A stretch of 64,000 nt of DNA from Pomphorhynchus laevis. Lineage: Eukaryota; Acanthocephala; Palaeacanthocephala; Echinorhynchida; Pomphorhynchidae. This document shows positions 1 to 10,189 of this stretch, in pieces; within the stretch, counting starts at the first letter, position 1, and every line of letters starts with the position of its first letter. The notes under the pieces are model-generated. The model was not told where the DNA came from, did not search any database, and worked only from the letters and a program-made list of their open reading frames with translations. The position numbers and the translations under genes were made by a program. The stretch lies in assembly GCA_012934845.2 (NCBI GenBank), contig WNNJ02002973.1, positions 62,001 through 126,000 on the forward strand. The letters run 5' to 3'.

Positions 1-1
1 C

Positions 2-631
2 CGTGGTGGAGAGGCTCGTTTAATTCCCTCTCTAGGTGATGATATTATTACAAATTTTAACGTTGATGCATTTTATAGTCCTGCTGCGCCTTATGTACTC
101 ATGCTACTTGATATTCTTGCACAAAGCACTCGTTTAGAGATGCCTCTACCCACTTTTTGGATGACTTGGTAACCAACAACGATGCTAATGACCCAATTGC
201 CAGCGGATGATAGATCCATCCCGGATTTCGTTTTCAGTCAGGATACTATGACTATTCGTTCTGGGACAGGAGTAATGTATGATTGGAGAGATAATTGATA
301 TACATCACCCGTATGGAATAGAAGAGATTTGGATGATGCTTGGTGGGAAAGGATCAGTGCTATTGGCATTGATCGAAGACCTGCGATCGGTATAGAATCA
401 GTCGACCATATCTATGATCATTCAATGCAGCCCAGTATATTAGATAATGAATTGCCTTTCGGTGGATGGGCACAGGATAATGAATTAGGTAAGCGTATAT
501 TAAAATTATATTTAAATTTTATTAAATAGAATATTTAAGTTATGTATATTACGTTTTCTTCTTTTTGTTTTATAGGTCGAGAAGCAAATGAAGATTCTCA
601 TGAAGAAAACAAGAGGATGAAGAGGTAGACA
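2..631 (+). other. unrecognised coding-like stretch, cut by window edge
   Basis: A coding-like region that enters from beyond the left edge and ends with a short basic lysine/arginine tail near 625. One open part (329-529) encodes a piece rich in Trp, Ile and Asp, including DDAWWERISAIGID. I recognise no domain. It lies 145 bases upstream of two further unrecognised ORFs on the same strand, so the three probably belong to one unit. The compact order looks more like a viral or virus-derived segment than a host gene. The stretch is broken, so I treat it as a possible fossil. A rapidly evolving host gene is the alternative. Family unknown. Confidence 0.35.
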
Positions 632-774
632 TTAATTAATTATTATGCTACTATGTTATAGATTGATTGTGTTATTTACTATTCTAAAAATATATTATAT
701 AAAATGTCTACCTATTTATTATTACTTTTTACGTACAAGTTTATTTATGATTATGTATTATGTATATATTATAG

Positions 775-2013
775 ATGGAAACTCATCAAGATATTATTAA
801 TTTATGGAATGACGCAGGATTTACAAATGAACATAGATATGAAATGCTAACGATCCTAAATACTATTTTACCTTTTAATATTGCCAGAGGAGGCATAACC
901 TGCGGTGACAAAGCACGGCATGTCTTAACTTTGGAAACAAGAGATGATATAGAGGCCGTAATGGATGGTAGAACGAATCTTGGTATCAGGTTTGATATAA
1001 CTAATTTGTATAAATTCCTAACACCAAGTTTATCATGTAAAGAGCACATCCTGGTGACTATGATGTTAAGTGGCTTATGTCAATCTGCAGAGTCCCCAAT
1101 TTGTCAAAAATATTGGGATGATTTTGATATAGCACCTAAACAGTCAGATTATGTCACAAAGAATGAAATTAAGCGATGCTTGCTTGAGGCCAGTAAGAAG
1201 ATGGTTATGAATGATAATAAAGTTGCTTATTACAAATATTATTGTACTTTACATAAACGGCAACATATTGCTATCAAAAAGGTGCAGTTTGATAGAAAAC
1301 TATATGATGGTCTAAACGAAATCTTCCCGCCTACAAGTAAAGGTGATTGGGCGCATACGAGATTAAATGTTAAAACGGTATTATGTACTATGAGTAAGCT
1401 TAATACACAAAGAAAACAAGCTGCATTAGTAGATATAAACTTCCTATTAACACTATTTCCAGTTTCAAGCTATAACAGCTTAGTCACAGGTTTAATGATT
1501 GCTGTGGTTGACCTCCCTCCTGTACAGTTAATGCTTCGAAGCTTTAAAGAGAGAAAATGGTGTTGCATGAACAAAAAATTTATGATGTCAACACTGAAAA
1601 TATACAGTAATTGTGTCCGACGGACTCACACAGCTCCAGGAGTACAGGTTTGTGATGTTAATCACATAACGGCTTGTTCCTACTGGTATATGTGTTCATC
1701 CCGTCAGCTTTCAATAAGCAATTGGGATAAAGAGAGGACCAACCGTCAGAATGAGATACGTCTGAATAATGTCTGTGGTTATGATTTTCGACGAGCAACG
1801 CGTAATAATGTTAGTTCCAGTATACAAAGGATAATTAAAGAAGCAAAAGTTCCTTCAAGTTGGTATGAATATGTTATGAAACGCCAGAGGAATATTTCAT
1901 CTCGTAGTACAGGTGGTTTAAAAACTCTGATCGGTGATAAAACTATAACAGCTGGCAAGATGATCTATTTTGAAAATATTCCTACAGAAGAAGTTCTTAA
2001 ATGGATCGATTGA
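775..2013 (+). CDS. unrecognised 412-residue protein
   Basis: A clean 412-codon ORF beginning METHQDIINLW. It is rich in Cys, Lys and Tyr in its middle (for example YYKYYCTLHKRQH near residues 150-165) and has no transmembrane helix, signal peptide or zinc-binding array that I can name. Its last 13 bases overlap the start of the next ORF, in another frame. Such overlap of two long ORFs is common in viruses and rare in host genes. No transposase, reverse transcriptase or polymerase motif is visible. It may be a virus-derived protein, such as a replication or structural protein; that is inference from layout only. The length of the intact frame suggests a young insertion or purifying selection. 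Confidence 0.55.
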   Translation: METHQDIINLWNDAGFTNEHRYEMLTILNTILPFNIARGGITCGDKARHVLTLETRDDIEAVMDGRTNLGIRFDITNLYKFLTPSLSCKEHILVTMMLSGLCQSAESPICQKYWDDFDIAPKQSDYVTKNEIKRCLLEASKKMVMNDNKVAYYKYYCTLHKRQHIAIKKVQFDRKLYDGLNEIFPPTSKGDWAHTRLNVKTVLCTMSKLNTQRKQAALVDINFLLTLFPVSSYNSLVTGLMIAVVDLPPVQLMLRSFKERKWCCMNKKFMMSTLKIYSNCVRRTHTAPGVQVCDVNHITACSYWYMCSSRQLSISNWDKERTNRQNEIRLNNVCGYDFRRATRNNVSSSIQRIIKEAKVPSSWYEYVMKRQRNISSRSTGGLKTLIGDKTITAGKMIYFENIPTEEVLKWID

Positions 2014-3374
2014 TCAGTGAGTTGAATGGGAATATAATTCATGGAGAACACCGCTTTAGCATAGAGAGAGGTCACTATACCATCAGGACCAGAATGATTT
2101 CTCAACTTATGCGTATACAAATACCGATCGCTAGAGTTATTGGACGACTATCCTACTCAACTATAGCCTCATACATGAGGGATAGTGTGTCAATAGATGT
2201 TAAAGCCGCTGCTGGTGCAATATCAGCAATTACTGCCATCGACTTCAGACTAGCACAGAACTTGGCAACAAATATGTTGTATGGATTAACAGTGGTTGAT
2301 AATACAATGCTGTATACGAAAGGCTGGATCATTTGCTTTTTAGCTTTTCTCAAAAATTTGTATTCGCAGGCCCACCCTGCTCATCAAATAAATTGGCCAG
2401 GACCCGATGGTAATTTTCGGTTTGCACTTTGGACAGCCGATGGAACAGCGGAACAATTCAGGAATTATGTACAAACAGGGAGATTTATATTCACACAAAT
2501 AAATGTACCTGTACAGCACTATCCGATACTTACTCACATAGCACGAGCCGGTTTGACTTTAGGACCTGTGGCGGACCAGCCTTGCCTCAGGTTATCTAGG
2601 ATTGCTTGGCCAGCTATTCCTATATCAGTATATGGGGATCAGCCATGGATTCAACCTGATCACTGGGATGTCACAGCAAACGAGATCAGAGCCGCGTTGA
2701 TACACATGGCATCACAGCGCCACGAGAATCTAGATCTGATTATGGGCTTCACTCGAGCTTGTAATATACTTGGCCAAACGGGCATTGTAATTAACACTCA
2801 AGTGGCGGGTGGCGGAGATGGTGAAAATGCTAATTCTGAAGCTGGAAACAATACTTTTGATTTGAGAAGTACATACTTACAGAGAGTTGCCCGGCCAGTT
2901 AGAGCAAGAGTAGCAGAATCTGCTGCAAACAGAAGAGTTAGAGGAACTGGAGCTAGAAGGCCCTCTACTGCCAGAAGTAGGCAGAGAACGACAAATGCCA
3001 CTAAATCAAGATCAGCCACAGTTGAAAATTCGTCAGATACAGAGGAAAATGGAGACACTCAGCCGTCTAACTCTCCTACTGAAGATCCACAAGACCCATC
3101 TACCACAGATGGGCCTCAAACAGTTGAATATTGGTGGCTGGCAACGGGTGAACTAGCGAATTTACAAATGTTTTTCAGACCTGCTGATTACAACGTTCTT
3201 TGGAGACTGATTACTGCGTCAAGCAGACCTGATTTTACTGATAATATGCGAAAAGAGTTAGACGTGCTAGATTCAGCTAACATCGAAGACTTGATGGGCA
3301 TAGCTTGGGGGTTAGCCAGTGAAGAGGACATAAAGGCGACCCTTTATGTCCTCTTCTCCTTTCATTATTTCTAA
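2001..3374 (+). CDS. unrecognised protein with Arg/Ser-rich tail, possibly structural
   Basis: A 457-codon ORF starting inside the end of the preceding ORF. Residues 1-275 look like an ordered helical and sheet domain. Residues about 294-345 form an Arg/Ser/Thr-rich stretch (RPVRARVAESAANRRVRG), followed by an acidic Ser/Thr/Pro linker and a short ordered tail with YWWLATGELANLQMFF. A globular domain joined to a basic disordered arm resembles nucleic-acid-binding capsid or nucleoproteins, but I cannot name a family. The last dozen residues are encoded by the right arm of the hairpin at 3321-3356, so the natural end of the protein is probably just before it and the final residues are junction sequence. 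Confidence 0.5.
   Translation: MDRLISELNGNIIHGEHRFSIERGHYTIRTRMISQLMRIQIPIARVIGRLSYSTIASYMRDSVSIDVKAAAGAISAITAIDFRLAQNLATNMLYGLTVVDNTMLYTKGWIICFLAFLKNLYSQAHPAHQINWPGPDGNFRFALWTADGTAEQFRNYVQTGRFIFTQINVPVQHYPILTHIARAGLTLGPVADQPCLRLSRIAWPAIPISVYGDQPWIQPDHWDVTANEIRAALIHMASQRHENLDLIMGFTRACNILGQTGIVINTQVAGGGDGENANSEAGNNTFDLRSTYLQRVARPVRARVAESAANRRVRGTGARRPSTARSRQRTTNATKSRSATVENSSDTEENGDTQPSNSPTEDPQDPSTTDGPQTVEYWWLATGELANLQMFFRPADYNVLWRLITASSRPDFTDNMRKELDVLDSANIEDLMGIAWGLASEEDIKATLYVLFSFHYF
3321..3356. repeat. perfect 16-bp inverted repeat with 4-base loop
   Basis: Arms 3321-3336 (GAAGAGGACATAAAGG) and 3341-3356 are perfect reverse complements separated by CGAC. It sits exactly between the unrecognised ORF and the LINE reverse-transcriptase fragment, so it probably marks a join made by fold-back synthesis. 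A designed terminator is unlikely in this setting. Confidence 0.9.
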
Positions 3375-4470
3375 TGGATTGTTGTAACGCCGATACAACT
3401 TCAATACTGTATGCTGATGACTTAGCAATTGTGTGCTCTGATATTAGTTCCGGACAAACCGCGTTAGACTTCCTATCTGCGTATTGTAAAGATAATGAAT
3501 TGTTGATTAATATAAGTAAAACAAAAGTGATAAAATTTCGTAGAGGCGGCCGTCTATGTCGGTCTGATCAACTTTTTATCGACAATGTACAACTAGAATT
3601 TTGTTTTAATTACACATCTAGGAATCTTAATGACGTCAAGATGGTCATTCACTTCTCATATTCGAAACAAGTGCGCAAAGATAGTAGGTGATATCTCAAG
3701 AGTCGCTAATTTAGGAGCTTTATCTTTCGAAGGTGCTCTACATTATTTTCAAATAATGTTACTCCCTTGCTTACTTTACGGATTATCTTTTCTCTGGCCA
3801 GACCTGATATCATCCAACTTTAGTCAGATCGAAAACTGCCAGACTCGATACATTAAAAGAATAGTCGGGGTTTCATTGAAGTGCTCTAGCACTATTGTAG
3901 GATTCCTAGCAAAGGTGAAGCATGCTCGATCTATATAAGAGATCTTTTTAACCTACCTCTTACCCATGAATTTCTTACAAATATTCAAAATCTTGAAAGT
4001 AAGACCGCACTTTTAGACCCTGAGTATGAGTTAACTAATGTTTATACTCAAGCGAATTGGAGAAATCCCTTTTATAGTAAGAGACCTCTTATTTGGCGTT
4101 CATCATTACATGGATATCACGCTAAATTTTGTGTGAAACGCATTATTATTCATGAAAGATCTTTGACTTGCAATTGTCTTTACTGTTTTGAATGTCGTCA
4201 ATCACTTTTTCACGTCTTTACATGTGCATACTTATCGAAATTATCACTCAGTAGTATTGACCGGTTAGCATGTCCATAACCTAAATTTGATTATGGTGAT
4301 TTGATATTCAACAATCAACTATTTTGAATGTTTATTGCAGCATTTTTTATTCAATTTTCCCAATTTATTTGCAAATCTGTTTGTCCTTGTTTGTTTGACC
4401 CAAGCTGAAAAACAAAGTGGTCTTAATAAATATCAACATTAATATTTACTATAAATATTTATTATAAAAA
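3357..4470 (+). mobile_element. LINE-D: 3' part of a non-LTR retrotransposon (reverse transcriptase end)
   Basis: The 3' part of ORF2 of a CR1/Jockey-type LINE. It starts just before the catalytic motif (LYADDLAIV near 3408-3434) and runs through the thumb (NISKTKVIKFRRGG). A frame change near 3630 leads into the post-RT region (YFQIMLLPCLLYGLSF), then a Cys-rich end with CNCLYCFECRQ and a following His/Cys near 4170-4230. This is the usual layout of the C-terminal end of such LINEs. The 5' part, including the endonuclease, is absent, as expected of 5'-truncated insertion. The last 200 bases are an AT-rich 3' untranslated region. Confidence 0.75.
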
Positions 4471-4479
4471 TGTATTGCT

Positions 4480-5225
4480 CCATGAGCCACCTAGCAGTAA
4501 ACGTGAACAAAACGAAAGTTGTCAAGTTCAGACGCGGTGAAAAACCATGTCGCTCCGATGTTCTTAAAAGGCCAGTTGTGCAAGTCCGACCTTGTTTTAA
4601 ACTCCGCTAAATCGCAAATGTTTGTCGTTCATGGCGCCCCTGCAACAAAGCAAAAACTCAAGAGATTAGCACTCTCTGCCCTCTCCTCCATTTTGACTAT
4701 TTAACCTCTCCCTACCTTCACGAGTCGAGTAAAATACCTGGAGTTCACCATTACGGTGAAATGGTAAGCGAAAGCTGACCTGAATAGACTCAAACGTATC
4801 CTGAAGAGAGCTAGGTGAGCCTTGAAACGGGTATAGCATCTGTCATTAAAAGTGAAAACCCAAGTTCGCCTCTGGGGGACTTGGGCTATCTTGGGATTAG
4901 TCTTCTTTTCTAGAGGACGTCCCCAGAGCAAAGGCTAATGTTTATTAAGCTTCTCGTATCTCGTTTACCCAGCATAGTCCGCCTCGATTGGACTCTTCGG
5001 TTGGAGGAAAGACCACGGGTAGTTCAATCGAAGAGCGGCGTTTTGGATGGGCTGTAGGGCTCAGATCCCGCTGGATTTGAGGCCATGACTTTGAAGGAAA
5101 ACTTTAGAGCTGAACTTCTGACGATGGTTCTTTTGGTTTCTTCTTTTTTTGAATGATTGACACTTATTTTTTATTTTGTTCTATATTATTTAAAAAATCT
5201 TTATTATGAAATATCGTATATGGGT
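4480..5225 (+). mobile_element. LINE-A 3' end with a short LINE-D-like lead-in
   Basis: The first 80 bases encode LAVNVNKTKVVKFRRGEK, the thumb motif of the LINE-D type. From about 4558 the sequence switches to LINE-A: the post-palm stretch FVVHGAPATKQKLKRLALSAL matches the LINE-A copies near 9450 and 46660. The rest is the decayed C-terminal coding end and the 3' untranslated region, closing with AATCTTTATTATG near 5200. The same closing sequence ends the copies at 9850, 47230 and 58375. The mosaic start suggests template switching or a later rearrangement. Confidence 0.7.
5020..5068 (+). promoter_or_regulatory. pol III-like A and B boxes in LINE-A 3' UTR, copy 1
   Basis: TAGTTCAATCG (5020-5030) resembles a tRNA A box and GGCTCAGATCC (5058-5068) a B box, 38 bases apart start to start. 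Equivalent pairs with nearly the same spacing occur in the three other LINE-A 3' ends. Function is inferred; the boxes may be relics of a tRNA-like 3' tail. Confidence 0.4.
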
Positions 5226-5239
5226 AACAATTGCGAATT

Positions 5240-6720
5240 GATGAGCAGGACTGTCGGACGATCAATGAAAAAGCATTCTAGCAGTCGATAATGGAGGTTT
5301 TGGTAAGAATTTAACTTCTAATTATATTGTTCCTGGCAACAAGGTAAGTGCTCTGTCATCTAATTGATTGTAGCGAGGGGTGGGAGTACTCCCCCATCCC
5401 TAAATAAAAAAATCTTATATTCATTACTCTTTTGCAGCCTCCAGAGAGGCGTAAACTGCTCAATATTTTTTTGAGAAAATTCGTCTAACTACAATAATCG
5501 CATACTATTCGTCACAGTTAAATTTTCTGAGACGGAGATCAAAATCTTTTTTACCTTTGGAGAAACAGAATACTTGAATTTCTTCTGAGACAATCTCTCC
5601 CATCTAGGAAATATTTAATTTAAGCCGATTCAAGCTTCCCTAAAAATCATTAACTTTCCTCCTCATTTAGAGGTAAGCGACATGGATGTTCTGAAGACGA
5701 CGTTTAAGCTATCCTCAATTAGACCTGTCACTAGCAAGAGTGGTATGGCGCTTCCCATAGCGTTTTGTACTACGTCAGGTGATCATGGTGACGTTCTGGC
5801 CAACTCGGTCTTTAACCCTTTCCTAGAGTACAATCTTCGATTCACAGTCCTAGATTCGGATGATTTAAAGTGCCCCCACTGTAATGTTTGTCACCAGTGG
5901 GGGCATTGGGGGTCGAGATGTGCTAGCACGAAGACTTGTGGAGTCTGTTATCTTGCTTCATGCGACAATTTGATTAAGGGAGTAAAATGTGAGGCTCCCA
6001 TCTTTGTTCTAATTGTAAAGGAGCGCATCCTGCTTGGTCTCGGAAGTGCGCCGTTTTTAAAAAATACAAAAGAGACTTCGATTGTCAAAAATCAATTCAA
6101 GTTAAGCAGCCTTATGTAACCAACTCTGATCCTGACATGATGTCTGACAAAGACATTCTCCAGATCATTAACTCTAACAAACGCTTTATATTAAATCATA
6201 TGAAGAACATGATATCAGATCTTTTAACATCACTATTTTCTTCTCCATAGTATAAGCCGCAAAATGTTCCTGTTTCCAAAAAAGAAGGGCTTCGGCTCAT
6301 GTGATTCCTCTTTTGAAAGTGATGAAGCTGCTCAAATAGAAGATTCAATTCAAGGGAAATGAATATACTGCCCGTGGGCAAGTGCCCACTCTAGGGGCGT
6401 TAGTGGTGGGGAGAACAACCCTTCCGCTCCTAGTTCCGTATAGGATTGAGACAATTCCACCCAGCTGACCTAACACAATGCAGAGTACTCGTTAGCCGTT
6501 TTCACTGAATATCCTTCAGTGGAATTCAGGAGGAGCTTCTGCCCTTAGACTTCTATCTGGTAGAGATGCAGATGTTATAGTCCTTCAGGAGATGCGGTAT
6601 ATCCGTCTTCCAAGGACAGTACTGGATTCATCCTTAAGCACATTTGTTCTCACTATACTCCGTACATAACCCCGCATCACTCTTTTTCATCTCAAGGTCT
6701 TAATTTGTTCACATCATAGC
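5240..6720 (+). mobile_element. LINE-A 5' part: ORF1 zinc-knuckle protein and start of endonuclease
   Basis: The 5' leader near 5246 (GACTGTCGGACGATCAATGA) has a close match at the 5' end of another LINE-A copy near 47300. ORF1 is best seen at 5682-6119: LPIAFCTTSGDHGDV, then NPFLEYNLRF, then CPHCNVCHQWGHWGSRC and further Cys pairs, a CCHC zinc-knuckle gag-like ORF1 of the I/Jockey superfamily. The knuckle array is cut by a frame change near 6060. From about 6500 the start of the ORF2 endonuclease can be read (FSLNILQWNSGGASALRLL, then VIVLQEMR). The copy stops in the endonuclease. It begins about 20 bases after the 3' end of another LINE-A copy, in the same orientation. Confidence 0.75.
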
Positions 6721-6724
6721 GTTC

Positions 6725-7640
6725 AAACAAATTAGCAGTTTCCAGCAAAATCGTCGAAAGTACAAGCAAAATACCAAAAGAAGATGGCAAATATAAGGTA
6801 TCTTACGATAACAAGTCTCAAGACAAGAATGTTAGTGATAATTTAAACGATGTTTTAGTTCAGGGGGAGCTTCTCCGGTGAGAAAGCTCACCAACTTGAT
6901 CTTTCTTAAATTTAAAAGATCTATAGAGAGGCCTAAAATTTATTCAACATTCCTTAAATAATTTACGAACATATACAAATATCGTGTTATTTACAACTCT
7001 AGTCGATATTTTAAATCGGAATTAAGATTATCTTTTGTCACATCAGAATTAGCACAAAATTCACGAAATTTATAAATCAGCATTCCAGCTCTCTCTATGT
7101 GACGTTCAATACAAACCTATCACGGCCTCAGTTAATATCACCAATTTACCACCATAGATTGATAGTGATGAATTTATCTTATTCAAAAAAAGATTCAATC
7201 TAAATAATATAAGATTTTTAATGGGGAGAAATGACACCACTCTGCCTATAGCGTTTGCTTCAACCCCAGTGGACAACGCTGAAATACTCGCGAAATCATG
7301 TTGCAATCCCTTTATGGGATGCAATTTAAAATTCACACACATTGGAGCGAATGACTATACTTTCCCCACTGCTCCATATGCCATAAATGGGGGTATTGGA
7401 GCTCTAATTGTGCAAACCCCCATCTTTGTGGAGTATGCACTAAAAACGACTGCAATTCAAAGCACAAATGTAAGAATATACCAGTATGTATCAATTGCGG
7501 TGGGATATACCCCGCTTGGTATAGGAAATGTAAATCATTCAGAGAATACAAGAACCGACACTTCGAGTTCAATGAACCTATAATGAACTCAAACCATCGT
7601 TAATACTGAAAACAAAATATGGTGAGCAGCATACAAGTGT
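6725..7640 (+). mobile_element. LINE-A ORF1 fragment
   Basis: A second, more decayed ORF1 copy. It opens with AGCAGTTTCCAGCAAAATC, shared with the LINE-A copy at 47326. Recognisable pieces are LPIAFASTPVDNAEILAKSC and NPFMGCNLKFTHI (7245-7340) with remnants of the zinc-knuckle array after 7370, now spread over more than one frame. No ORF2 part follows. It is sandwiched between two other LINE-A copies in the same orientation. Confidence 0.65.
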
Positions 7641-7654
7641 CGGAGCTTTAAAGC

Positions 7655-9850
7655 TCTAACAAATTTGCAGCAAAAATCAACGATTCTGGACCTAATAAGA
7701 GTATTATTTCTCAAGGCAAAAACATTCAAACACAGACTTAAAGGTTAGTGATCTTTTTCACTTATTTTCCAAAGAGGCCTGGTACTTCCCCCAATTCAAA
7801 AATTGCAAAACCTTGCGATTATCTCCTTTATCAAGCATCTTGAAAGACAAAAACTATTGAATCTATTCTTACGCGAGTTCACACAATTGTGTAAAAATCG
7901 AGTTATATTTAACTCTGTTCGTTATTTTGAAACATCAATAAGAATTTCGTTCATCAATGCCGATTTTCTGTACGAATACGAAATTTTTTTGAGAAGAACT
8001 TAACCCAATTAGGGAAGATTACTTTAAAGCCTATACAGGCTTCTCTAAAAATTTCGCCCCATGTTGGAAGAGGATGACTTACAGTCACTAAAAATGGCCT
8101 TTAATATTGACGGTATTCATACAATTAAGTCTAAATTGGGTGAAGAATTGCCTGTTGCCTTTTGTAAGGCTGACATTGACACTGTGTTCACTCTGTCGAA
8201 ATCAGGCTCCAACCCCTTTATGGGGTATAATTTGAAATTTATGATAATAGATCAGGATGACAGGACGTATCCCCATTGTAATGTATGCCAAGCTTGATGG
8301 CACTGGGGATCGTCTTGCTCATCCAAGCATATCTGTGGAGTTTGCAGCTCTGAGGCTTGTGTCAGCTCGAATAAAGGGGAGAAATGCGATGCTCCACCAT
8401 GCTGTAACAATTGTGCTGGCAGACATCTAGCCTGGTTGAGAAGCTGCGTTTTCTTCAAGGCGTACAGAAGTGCTTTTTCTGGCCCCCTTCAAAAGGTCTT
8501 TATGGCTTTTCGGCTGTCGGCCTGCCCTGACAGAATGACTAATACAGATATATTGGATCTTTTGGCCTTCACTAGAACGTCCATTTTAGCTCAGCTGGAA
8601 CAGATGATAGCTCCTCTGGTTTCGGCCCTCTGTGTGGCCCATGAAGCGAAGCCTTTATCCTCTATTCCTCCTCCGAAGTCCAAGAAAAGAGGGGCTTCGG
8701 CAAAGTCAGTGCCCCCCCAAAAAAAGTGGGGAAACTAATTCAGCAGAAAGTTGCCTCAACGGGAAATGAAGACATTGCCCAGGGGGCTCCGGCTCCGGAT
8801 GGGGCTAGTGGCAGGAGGGGCAACCCTCCTGCACCTAGTTCTGTCTAGGTTGGTTCTCCCTGTCCAACTGATCTGCCACAATGATGACTAAACCTGATCC
8901 TTTTTCACTGAATATTCTTCAGTGAAATTCGGGAGCTGTTTCTGTTCTTAGACTTATTCCCACTAGGTTTTCATGGGTACGTAAAGGATCGCTATGTACA
9001 TTCAGCAATAGGTGAAGTGCATCAATTTTGTCGGGAGAATAGTCATCAACTTGCTGTAGCTGTTTTCCTTGACTTTTCTGCGGCATTTCCATTCCCTTTA
9101 ATATCTCTTTTCCTCGGTCCCTTGGGTTGCCTGCGAGAATTGTTAACAGGGTCGAAATATTGCTGTGCACCAAACGATTCTTCTATGAAGACGACCCTGA
9201 TGCACGAAAGTTCTACCATATTACGAGTGTACCTCAAGAATTCACACTTTCTCCAATCTTATATCTTGCTGTTTCCATTGAACTCTACAAAAAATTCGAA
9301 CGAGATCAACATATGGTGGTATACGCTGATGATACCACATCCCTGTTTTCTGAACGCGGGTGCAAAGATGTAGTTTCGGACAATAGATGTTTCTTTTTAA
9401 GAATAAAAGATCAGTTACCCTCATCCAATCTTATTTTAAACTCCAATCATTCGCAGGTGGTCGTCTTTCATGGCACCCTTGCCATCAAAAAGAAACTTAA
9501 GAGACCAGCACTCTCTGCATTTGGAATACTGGGATATCTCGGGATTAATCTTCTTTTCTAGAGGACGTCCACCAGAGCAAAGACTGGGGTTTCTCTACTA
9601 TTACCGAGTATAGTCCGCCTCGATTGGATTCTTCGGGGGGGGGGTGAAATACCCCGGGTGGTTTAGTCAGAAGGCAACGAATTGGATCGGCTAAGAGACT
9701 CAGATCCCTATGGAACTGAGGCCGGATTATATAGAAGTATGACGTTAGACTGATCATGCATTACTTTCTGTTTTCTTTTACATGTTTTACTTTTAAAGCC
9801 TTTTTAGCGGTTGTATTTAGCTTTATTTAACAGAATCTTTATTATTAGTG
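7655..9850 (+). mobile_element. LINE-A copy with internal deletion (ORF1, endonuclease start, RT, 3' end)
   Basis: ORF1 pieces: 7803-8003 (RVIFNSVRYFETSIRISF), 8061-8297 (LPVAFCKADIDTVF, NPFMGYNLKF, CNVCQA) and 8436-8738, the Ser/Lys-rich C-terminal part. The zinc knuckles lie between, with an in-frame stop after CQA. At 8907 the endonuclease start (FSLNILQ) is read, but by about 8960 the sequence has jumped to reverse transcriptase (QFCRENSHQLAVAVFLDFSAAF), so most of the endonuclease and the RT fingers are deleted. The palm motif VVYADDTT is at about 9316. The 3' end is at about 9850. A gag-like ORF1 plus AP-type endonuclease/RT places it in the I/Jockey superfamily. Confidence 0.75.
9659..9707 (+). 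promoter_or_regulatory. pol III-like A and B boxes in LINE-A 3' UTR, copy 2
   Basis: TGGTTTAGTCAG (9659-9670) and GACTCAGATCC (9697-9707), 38 bases apart, equivalent to the pair at 5020-5068. A G-run just upstream pairs in principle with the CCCCGGG after it. Confidence 0.4.
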
Positions 9851-9881
9851 TCAATTGCAGTTTTCACTCGTACAAACAGTT

Positions 9882-10053
9882 TTCAAGAAAGCTACTCGAA
9901 CCACTGTGGAGAAGTTTATCTACTAAAATCAAGTGTGGATAAGGTCTGGACAAAAGCCAAATAGGTATTCAAGAAAGCCGCTCGAGCAGCTGTTGAAATG
10001 TTTATCTACTAAAAACAAGGAGTAGATAAGGTCTACACAAAAGCCAATAGGGT
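9882..10053 (+). repeat. two diverged tandem units of about 86 bp
   Basis: Unit 1 (9882-9967) and unit 2 (9968-10053) both begin TTCAAGAAAGC and share GTTTATCTACTAAAA and ATAAGGTCT, ending with ACAAAAGCCAA. They lie just after the LINE-A 3' end. No coding signal. Confidence 0.75.
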
Positions 10054-10189
10054 AAATTTGTTTCTTTTGTTTTTCATTTCTATTTTTGTTGTTGTTTTGT
10101 TAAATGTAGCCTATTTATATACTTTTTAGCCGATCTATTTATATAATTTTTAGTTATCTTAGTTATAGAATAAAGAAAATACATTTCCT

